A stretch of 57,271 bases of DNA from Paractinoplanes durhamensis (lineage in GTDB: Bacteria > Actinomycetota > Actinomycetes > Mycobacteriales > Micromonosporaceae): contig NZ_BOML01000092.1 in the NCBI RefSeq assembly GCF_016862175.1, positions 1 to 57,271 on the forward strand. Direction: 5' to 3'. The notes under the pieces are model-generated. The model searched no databases, was not told the origin of the DNA, and was given only the letters and a program-made list of their open reading frames with translations. Positions 51,501 to 57,271 of the stretch are shown piece by piece (the first letter of the stretch is position 1; each line of letters starts with the position of its first letter). Both the position numbers and the translations under genes were made by a program.

Positions 51501-54500
51501 GTCGAGACGGGCAGCAACACCAGCGACCGGACCGTCGCGACCGGCGCACCGGCGGGGTCGGTCAGGCTCGCGCTGACCGCGCCGTCGCCGGCCGGCGTGA
51601 GCCGGGCCCGCAGCGCGGCGGCCCCGGTCGCGTGCAATGACACGCCGGACCACGAGAACGGCACCCGCACCTGCGGTGCCGTGCTCGCCCCGTCCTCGCC
51701 GGAGGCGCTCATCAACGCGAGCGCCTGGAACGCCGCGTCCAGCAGGGCCGGGTGCAGATCGAACTGGCGGGCCTCACCCCGCTGCTCCTCGGCGAGCGCG
51801 ACCTCGACGAACACGTCGTCGCCGCGGCGCCAGGCCGCGCGCAGCCCTCGGAAGGCCGGGCCGTAGGCGTTGCCCATCTGCTCGAGGTTGTCGTAGAAGT
51901 CGTCGAGCGGCAGCGGCTCGGCGCCGGCGGGCGGCCACACACCGTCGTCCGCGGACTCGTCCCCTGCGGCGGGACCGACGGCCAGGACACCGGTCGCGTG
52001 CCGGCTCCAGTCCTCGTCGGCGCCGTCATCGGACCGTGAGTGGAGGGTGAACGTGCGGCGCCCGGTCTCGTCGGGGACGTCCACGCTGAGATGTACGGCC
52101 AGCCCGCCCCGTTCGGGCAGGGCCATCGGCGCGGCGAGCGTCAGCTCCTCGACCAGGTCGCAGCCGACCTGGTCGCCGGCGCGCAGCGCCATCTCCAGCA
52201 TGGCCGTGCCGGGCACCAGCACGGCGCCGCCGATGACGTGGTCGCCGAGCCAGCGATGGCTGTGCGCGGACAGCCGCCCGGTGAGCAGCACCTCCCCGGT
52301 GCCAGGCACGTCAGTCGCGGCCGCGAGCAGCGGGTGCTCGGCGGAGACCAGCCCGAGCGCGGTGGCGTCACCGGCCCGGGCGCCCGGTTCCAGCCAGTAC
52401 CGCAGGCGCTGGAACGCGTACGTGGGCAGGTCGACGGTGCACGGCGGCGACGTGGCCGGCTGCGCCCGCACGACCGCGGGCCACCGCACGTCGACGCCGG
52501 AGACGTGCAGACCGGCGAGCCCCTCCAGCAGCGATCGCCGCTCGGGCCGGCCGCGCCGCAGCAGCGGCAGGACCACGGCCTGGGGCACGGCTTGAGGCAC
52601 GGTCGAGGCGGGGTCGTCGAGGCAGTCCAGCACCATGCCGGCCAGCACCCCGTCCGGTCCGACCTCGGCGAACCGGCGCACCCCGGCCGCAGTCAGCGCG
52701 GCGACGCCGGCCTGGAAGCGCACCGGTTGGCGCACGTGCCGCACCCAGTAGTCGGGCGTGGCCAGCAGCGCGCCGTCGAGCTGCCCGGTCACGTTGCTGA
52801 CCACCGGAATCTCCGGCGCGTGGTACGTGAGACCCGCGGCCACCTCGGCGAACTCGGCGAGCATCGGTTCCATCAGCGGCGAGTGGAAGGCGTGGCTGAC
52901 GGTCAGGGCGCGGGTCTTGCGACCGGCCGCGGCGAGCTCGCCGGTGATCGCGGCGACCGCGTCCCGGTCACCGGAGACGACGACCGACCGCGGGCCGTTC
53001 ACCGCCGCCAGGCAGACCAGATCCTCGTGGCCGGCCAGGAGCGGGGTGACCTCCTCCTCGGCGGCCTGGACCGAGACCATCGCACCGCCGGCGGGCAGCG
53101 CCTGCATGAGGCTGCCGCGGGCGGCGACGAGCGCGGCAGCGTCCGGCAACGACACGATTCCGGCCACGTGGGCCGCCGCGATCTCCCCGACCGAGTGCCC
53201 GACCAGGAAGTCCGGGCGGATCCCCCATGACTCGATGAGCCGGAACAACGCGATCTCGAAGGCGAACAGCCCCGCCTGGGTGAACACGGTCCGGTGGAGG
53301 TCGTCGTCGGTGGTCTCGGCCTCGGTGCCGAACACGACGTCGCGCACCGGCCGCGGCAGTCGAGTGTCCAGGTGAGCGCAGACCTCGTCGAACGCGTCCG
53401 CGAACCGGGGGTATGCCTCGTACAGCTCGCGGCCCATGCCGGCGCGTTGACTGCCCTGGCCGGAGAAGAGCAGCGCCAGCCCACCCTCCCCGGTGCGGCC
53501 GGTCACCACCCCGGGCGCGGTTTCGTCGCGGGCCACGGCCGCCAGTCCGTCGAGCAGTTCCTGCGGCTCGGCGCCGACGACCACCGCCCGGATGTCGAAC
53601 CGGGCCCGGCTCGCGGCCAGCGACCAGGCCACGTCGGCCGGGCGCGGCGCGGTGCCGGACAGGTGCGCCAGCAGCCGCCCGGCCTGTTGCCGGAGCTCCG
53701 CGGCGCCCTTGGCGGACACCACCCAGGGCACGACCGGCGCCTCGTCCGTCGGCGCTTGGTCCGTCGGATGCTGGTCCGTCGTCGGCTGGTCCGTCGACGC
53801 GGCGTCGTCGGACGGGGCCTGTTCGAGGATCACGTGGGCGTTGGTGCCGCTGCCGCCGAACGACGAGACCCCGATCCGCCGGGGCCGGTCGACCTCCGGC
53901 CAGGCCGTCGACTCGGTGAGCAGCGCGACCGAGCCGGCCGACCAGTCCACCTCGGGGGTCGGCGCGTCTACGTGGAGCGTGCGCGGCAGCACACCGTGCC
54001 GCAGTGCGAGCACTGACTTCATCAGACCGGCCATCCCGGCCGCGGCCTGGGTGTGCCCGACGTTGGACTTCACCGATCCAAGCCACAGCGGCCGGTCGGC
54101 CGGCCGGTCCTGGCCGTAGGTGGCGATCAGCGCCTGCGCCTCGATCGGGTCACCGAGCCGGGTGCCGGTACCGTGCGCCTCCACCGCATCGACATCCGTC
54201 GGCGACAGGTCCGCGGCGGCGAGCGCCCGGCGGATCACCCGCTGCTGAGAGGGTCCGTTCGGTGCGGTGAGGCCGTTGCTGGCACCGTCCTGGTTCACCG
54301 CGGACCCGCGGACCACCGCCAGCACCGGGTGCCCGAGGCGCCGCGCGTCGGAGAGCCGCTCCAGCAGGAGCACGCCGGCGCCCTCGGAGAAGCCGGTGCC
54401 GTCGGCCGCGGCGGCGAACGACTTGCACCGCCCGTCCAGGGACAGGGCACGCTGGCGGGAGAAGGCGAGGAAACCGCCCGGGCCGTACATGATCATGACG

Positions 54501-57271
54501 CCCCCGGCCAGGGCCATCGAACACTCACCGTTGCGCAGTGCCTGGGCCGCGAGGTGCAGCGCGACCAGCGAGGAGGAGCACATCGAGTCGATCGTGACGG
54601 TCGGGCCCTCCAGCCCGAAGTTGTAGGCGACGCGTCCGGAGATTGCCGCGGCGGAGCCACCGAGCAGCAGGTGACCCTCGACCCCGTCGGGCAACCGGGT
54701 CAGGCCTTCGCCGTAGCCGGAGTGGGCGGCGCCGACGAACACGCCGGTCGAGCTGCCGCGCAACGACGTGGGGTCGATGGTGGCCCGCTCGAACGCCTCC
54801 CAGGACAACTCCAGCAGGATCCGCTGCTGGGGGTCCATGGCCAGGGCCTCGCGCGGGCTGATGCCGAAGAACTGCGGGTCGAACTCGCCGGCACCGGTGA
54901 CGAACCCGCCCTCCTTGACGTAGCTCGTGCCGGGGTGGTCGGGGTCGGGGTGGAACAGGGCGTCGAGGTCCCAGCCGCGGTCGGTGGGGAAGTCACCGAC
55001 GGCGTCGCGGCCGGCGGTGACCAGGTCCCACAGCTCCTCGGGCGAGGCGACGCCACCGGGCCAGCGCCCGGCCATACTGACGATGGCGATCGGGTCGTCG
55101 GCGACCACTGCGGCCCGGGTATCGCCCGCGGCCGGCTCGTCGGCAGGCTTGTCACCGAGCAGTTCCTGCCGCAGATGGCGGGCGAGGACGGCCGAGGACG
55201 GGTAGTCGAACACCAGGGTGGCCGGCAGCTTCAGTCCGGTGGCGGCGGTCAGCCGGTTGCGCAGGTCCACCGCGGTGAGCGAGTCGAAGCCGAGATCCTT
55301 GAAGGCCCGGCCGGGTTCGATGGCGTCGCGACCGGCATGACCCAGCACGCCGGCAACCTCGCGGCGGACCAGGTCGAGCACGAAGCCGTCCCGCTCGGCC
55401 GGGGTCGCGGCGGCCAATCGGCGGGCCAGCTCGGTCCCCGCGGCCGTGCCGGCGTCGTCGGGTTCGGCCGCCGGGATCCGCTGCACCTCGGGCAGGTCCG
55501 CGATGAGCGTGCTGGGTCGCGTGGACGTGAAGGACGGCGCGAAGTCGGGCCAGTTCATGTTGGCGACGGCGACGAAGGCCTCGTCGTGCTCAACGGCCTG
55601 GGCCTGGGCCTGCAGGGCCAGCCGGGGCTCCATCGGCAGGACGCCGCGGCGGCGCATCGACTCGGTGACGCCGTCGAGGTTCATCATGCCGACCTCGCTC
55701 CAGGCCGCCCACGCCACCGAGGTGGCGACCCGGCCCTGCGCCCGGCGCCACTGCGCGAGGCCGTCCAGGTAGGCGTTGGCCGCGGCGTAGACGGCCTGAC
55801 CGCCGCTGCCCCAGACACCGGCGTTGGAGGAGACCAGGATGAACGCGTCGAGCTGCCGATCGGCGAGCAGTTCGTCGAGGTGCCGGGCGCCGCTGACCTT
55901 CGCGGCGAGGATGGCCGCCGCCTCCGCTGTGCCGGTCTCGTCGATGCCGCTGGACTGGCCGGCCCCGGCGGCGTGCACGACGGTGGTCAGCTCCCCCGCC
56001 GGGATGCCGGCCAGCAGACCGGCGAGGGCGTCACGGTCGCCGGCGTCGCAGCGGGCCACGGTGACCCGGGCGCCGTTCGCGGCCAGTTCGTCGCGCAGCT
56101 CGACAGCGCCGGGCGCGTCCGGGCCGCGCCGGCTGGTGAGGATCACGTGCTCGGCGCCGCCGGCCGCCAGCCATCGGGCGATCTGGCCGCCGACGCCGCC
56201 GGTGCCGCCGGTGACCAGCGCCGTGCCGCGCGGCTGCCAGCGCCGGACGGGCGGCCGGCCGGCGATCGGGGCGTGCTGCATGCGGCGGCCGAAGACGCCC
56301 GCGGCGCGCACGGCGACCTGATCCTCGGTGGTCTCCCCCGAGATAACGGCCGCGAGCCGGCGGCCGGCCCGCTTGTCCATGGTGGATGGCAGGTCGAGCA
56401 GGCCACCCCAGCGGCGCGGGTACTCCAGCGCTGCCACCCGGCCGAACCCCCACACCGCCGCCTGATCCGGGCTGCGCAGCGGGTCGGAGGGGCCGATGGT
56501 GACCGCGCCGCGGGTGGCGCACCACAGCGGGGCGCCCAGTGTCGCGTCGCCGAGCGCCTGCACCATGGCGACGGTTGCGGCCAGCCCGGTCAGACCGGCG
56601 GCGTCCGGGTTCGGTCCGGTGCCGTCCGGCGCGGTGCTGCCTTCGGCGAGCGCGAGCAGGGACAGGACGCCGGTCAGTTCGGCGTCGGCCCAGGTGCCCA
56701 GGCCGGCGGCGAGTTCGGGGCGCCCGGCGGCAGCGCCGACCTCGAGTGTCTGCACGGTCAGGCCGACGCCGGCCAGAGCCTCGGTGCAGGCCCGGACGAC
56801 GTCAGCGGGCACATCCGGCCGGGACACGACGAGCCAGTTGCCGGCGAGCCGCCCGGCATCGGGCAACTCGATCGACCGCCATCCGATCCGGTATCGCCAG
56901 GAGTCGACGACGGAGTCTTCCCGGGCGGCCAGCCGCCAGCTCGACAGCCCCGGCAGCACCGCCTCGACCGCATCAACGCTCACCCGTTCCGGACCGACCA
57001 GCTTCACCAGCGCCGACGGGTCATGGCCCTCCACGGCCTCCCAGAACCGCCGCTCCGGCCCCGGCACGCCCGGCCCGGCACCCGCCCCGGCACGCCCATC
57101 CGCGGAAGCGGCCGACAGCCAGTACCGCTGCCGCTGAAACGCGTACGTCGGCAAATCCACCGGCGCTGACGGCTTGGGCAGCCGCCAATCAACCACCGCA
57201 CCCCGCGCCCATGCCTCCGCCACACTCGTCGCCCACCGCACCGGCCCGTCATCACCACGCCGCAACGATCC
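48521..57271 (-). CDS. Type I modular PKS, C-terminal part: (AT)-KR-ACP / KS-AT-DH-ER-KR-ACP, cut by window edge
   Basis: About 2916 residues visible; the frame enters from the right edge in the tail of an AT (LRRGDDGP...YAFQRQRYWL). First module: KR with TGGTGGVGG, the A-type Trp in NAGVWGSGG, YAAAN and no LDD; ACP LGFDSLTA. Second module: KS (SMCSSSL, EAHGTGT, KSNVGHT); AT with GHSVGE and HAFH, malonyl-CoA type; DH with HVIGGAVLVP and DAAFQ; ER with GLNFRDVL and AGTGGVGTAA; KR with TGGTGALGG, LAD (B-type) and YAAAN; ACP IGFDSLTA. The module is therefore fully reducing. The C-terminus has a docking region (IDSMDAEDLVRMAL) that should pair with the N-terminal helix of the PKS starting at 48524. 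No catalytic residue that I checked is missing. Confidence 0.95.
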   Translation of the reverse strand, partial: GSLRRGDDGPVRWATSVAEAWARGAVVDWRLPKPSAPVDLPTYAFQRQRYWLSAASADGRAGAGAGPGVPGPERRFWEAVEGHDPSALVKLVGPERVSVDAVEAVLPGLSSWRLAAREDSVVDSWRYRIGWRSIELPDAGRLAGNWLVVSRPDVPADVVRACTEALAGVGLTVQTLEVGAAAGRPELAAGLGTWADAELTGVLSLLALAEGSTAPDGTGPNPDAAGLTGLAATVAMVQALGDATLGAPLWCATRGAVTIGPSDPLRSPDQAAVWGFGRVAALEYPRRWGGLLDLPSTMDKRAGRRLAAVISGETTEDQVAVRAAGVFGRRMQHAPIAGRPPVRRWQPRGTALVTGGTGGVGGQIARWLAAGGAEHVILTSRRGPDAPGAVELRDELAANGARVTVARCDAGDRDALAGLLAGIPAGELTTVVHAAGAGQSSGIDETGTAEAAAILAAKVSGARHLDELLADRQLDAFILVSSNAGVWGSGGQAVYAAANAYLDGLAQWRRAQGRVATSVAWAAWSEVGMMNLDGVTESMRRRGVLPMEPRLALQAQAQAVEHDEAFVAVANMNWPDFAPSFTSTRPSTLIADLPEVQRIPAAEPDDAGTAAGTELARRLAAATPAERDGFVLDLVRREVAGVLGHAGRDAIEPGRAFKDLGFDSLTAVDLRNRLTAATGLKLPATLVFDYPSSAVLARHLRQELLGDKPADEPAAGDTRAAVVADDPIAIVSMAGRWPGGVASPEELWDLVTAGRDAVGDFPTDRGWDLDALFHPDPDHPGTSYVKEGGFVTGAGEFDPQFFGISPREALAMDPQQRILLELSWEAFERATIDPTSLRGSSTGVFVGAAHSGYGEGLTRLPDGVEGHLLLGGSAAAISGRVAYNFGLEGPTVTIDSMCSSSLVALHLAAQALRNGECSMALAGGVMIMYGPGGFLAFSRQRALSLDGRCKSFAAAADGTGFSEGAGVLLLERLSDARRLGHPVLAVVRGSAVNQDGASNGLTAPNGPSQQRVIRRALAAADLSPTDVDAVEAHGTGTRLGDPIEAQALIATYGQDRPADRPLWLGSVKSNVGHTQAAAGMAGLMKSVLALRHGVLPRTLHVDAPTPEVDWSAGSVALLTESTAWPEVDRPRRIGVSSFGGSGTNAHVILEQAPSDDAASTDQPTTDQHPTDQAPTDEAPVVPWVVSAKGAAELRQQAGRLLAHLSGTAPRPADVAWSLAASRARFDIRAVVVGAEPQELLDGLAAVARDETAPGVVTGRTGEGGLALLFSGQGSQRAGMGRELYEAYPRFADAFDEVCAHLDTRLPRPVRDVVFGTEAETTDDDLHRTVFTQAGLFAFEIALFRLIESWGIRPDFLVGHSVGEIAAAHVAGIVSLPDAAALVAARGSLMQALPAGGAMVSVQAAEEEVTPLLAGHEDLVCLAAVNGPRSVVVSGDRDAVAAITGELAAAGRKTRALTVSHAFHSPLMEPMLAEFAEVAAGLTYHAPEIPVVSNVTGQLDGALLATPDYWVRHVRQPVRFQAGVAALTAAGVRRFAEVGPDGVLAGMVLDCLDDPASTVPQAVPQAVVLPLLRRGRPERRSLLEGLAGLHVSGVDVRWPAVVRAQPATSPPCTVDLPTYAFQRLRYWLEPGARAGDATALGLVSAEHPLLAAATDVPGTGEVLLTGRLSAHSHRWLGDHVIGGAVLVPGTAMLEMALRAGDQVGCDLVEELTLAAPMALPERGGLAVHLSVDVPDETGRRTFTLHSRSDDGADEDWSRHATGVLAVGPAAGDESADDGVWPPAGAEPLPLDDFYDNLEQMGNAYGPAFRGLRAAWRRGDDVFVEVALAEEQRGEARQFDLHPALLDAAFQALALMSASGEDGASTAPQVRVPFSWSGVSLHATGAAALRARLTPAGDGAVSASLTDPAGAPVATVRSLVLLPVSTGQAPPARNPLADALMRIQWAPLGAGEPARRPAGAWDLVGPGAKSVAAALAGTRLELRVHPDLPDLDPDAPHANGSDANGANAKGPAPGVVVVCPPSAGTDGATARRLTRDLLDLLQRWLAGDAAASHLVVLTQGAVAVQPGEGIGGLAHAALWGLVRSAQAESPGRLLLVDVDGGDASWTALSGAVAAAIAAEETQLAMRDGAPWVPRLAKLQTATSLVPPLDTPAWRLNTTGPGTLENLALVPYPEATGPLLPGQVRLAVHAAGLNFRDVLTALGMLPGTPVLGSEAAGVVTEVGADVTGLGVGDRVMGMVPFSLGPVAVSDAGTLVRLPAGWSFEQAAATPAAFITAYHGLVGLAGVRSGDAVLIHAGTGGVGTAAVRLARHLGAEVFATASPGKWDRLREMGLDDAHIGSSRDPEFAERFLATTGGRGVDVVLNSLTGELVDASLRLLPRGGRFLELGKSDLRRPDVVAARWPGVTYQPYDLIELSPARLGAVLTALVELIERGDLPPLPVTTYDVRRAADAMRTMSQARHVGKLVLTMPRRLDPAGTVLVTGGTGALGGLLARHLVSARGVRHLILAGRQGERAPGATQLRDELAALGAEVTVAACDIADVEALAGLLAAVPAAHPLTGVVHAAGVLADGVVGSLTADQVDRVMRPKVDGAVALHEATRGLDLAEFVLFSSASGVFGAAGQANYAAANAYLDALAQHRRAAGLPAVSLAWGMWEQSGGMAGGLDSTDRTRITRSGVRAMPPELGLALFDAAGAVDEALLVPMQLDLATLRTGVGAGPVPPLYRGLLRTGNRRTAADSGEAQSASLVARLIELPAGERERALLDVVRENVAVVLGFGSATAIEPDRAFSDIGFDSLTAVELRNRLSTACGLRLPPTVTFDHPTPRELVAYLLDQMVVPDAPDEGGEAEVRRAFAAIPLHRLREAGVLETLVQLADLGADVGAALLAGGATQPPDSIDSMDAEDLVRMALGADDHEDGEA

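Noticed and set aside
1..57271. CRISPR arrays, tRNA or rRNA genes
   Set aside because: No regularly spaced short repeats and no recognisable tRNA or rRNA sequence were seen.

Overview
The window is very GC-rich, with GTG starts, ATGA start/stop overlaps, SARP and LAL regulators, and modular PKS and NRPS genes. This points to an actinomycete (Streptomyces, Actinoplanes or Micromonospora type; the genus cannot be told from sequence alone). All 57 kb appear to belong to one hybrid PKS-NRPS secondary-metabolite cluster. Both ends cut through megasynthase genes, so the cluster extends past both edges.

Layout. 1-2524 (-): start of an NRPS gene (C-A, code close to Asn). 2529-3226: a decayed relic of an MbtH/thioesterase/NRPS operon that still carries a promoter. 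3393-6745: a LysR fragment, then a three-gene (-) operon for precursor chemistry (Fe/2-oxoglutarate dioxygenase, zinc alcohol dehydrogenase, KamA-like radical SAM aminomutase). 7134-11598: Sfp-type PPTase and an acyl-ligase-KR-carrier protein. 12713-15361: LAL regulator. 33945 down to 15384 (-): operon MbtH, type II thioesterase, second acyl-ligase-KR-carrier protein, 4578-residue NRPS. 34470-36642: DMATS-type prenyltransferase and a SARP regulator. 37165-40708 (+): DUF5988-like protein, crotonyl-CoA carboxylase/reductase, KAS III and 3-hydroxyacyl-CoA dehydrogenase, the classic set for an alkylmalonyl-CoA extender. 57271 down to 40717 (-): two modular PKS genes and a small beta-rich protein.

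Proposed logic (inference). The CCR operon makes an unusual extender for one AT domain. The PKS builds a reduced chain and ends in a strange KS-dead AT-ketosteroid-isomerase-like module without an ACP. The AL-KR-carrier proteins activate carboxylic acids. The large NRPS adds Thr and a proline-like residue but contains two dead A domains, a C domain lacking its catalytic His and a dead E domain. Prenylation, hydroxylation/oxidation and amine migration would add further modifications.

The least expected observations are: (1) a shared promoter architecture, TA(A/G)GGGTTG with a -10 of TAnnnT, at four or five promoters, often with CCCCTA...TAGGGG inverted repeats; (2) two places where a promoter plus the 5' end of its gene were copied in front of another gene; (3) a PKS whose last module ends in a ketosteroid-isomerase-like domain; (4) an NRPS with several dead domains but intact carrier domains; and (5) a type II thioesterase with Cys in place of the nucleophilic Ser.
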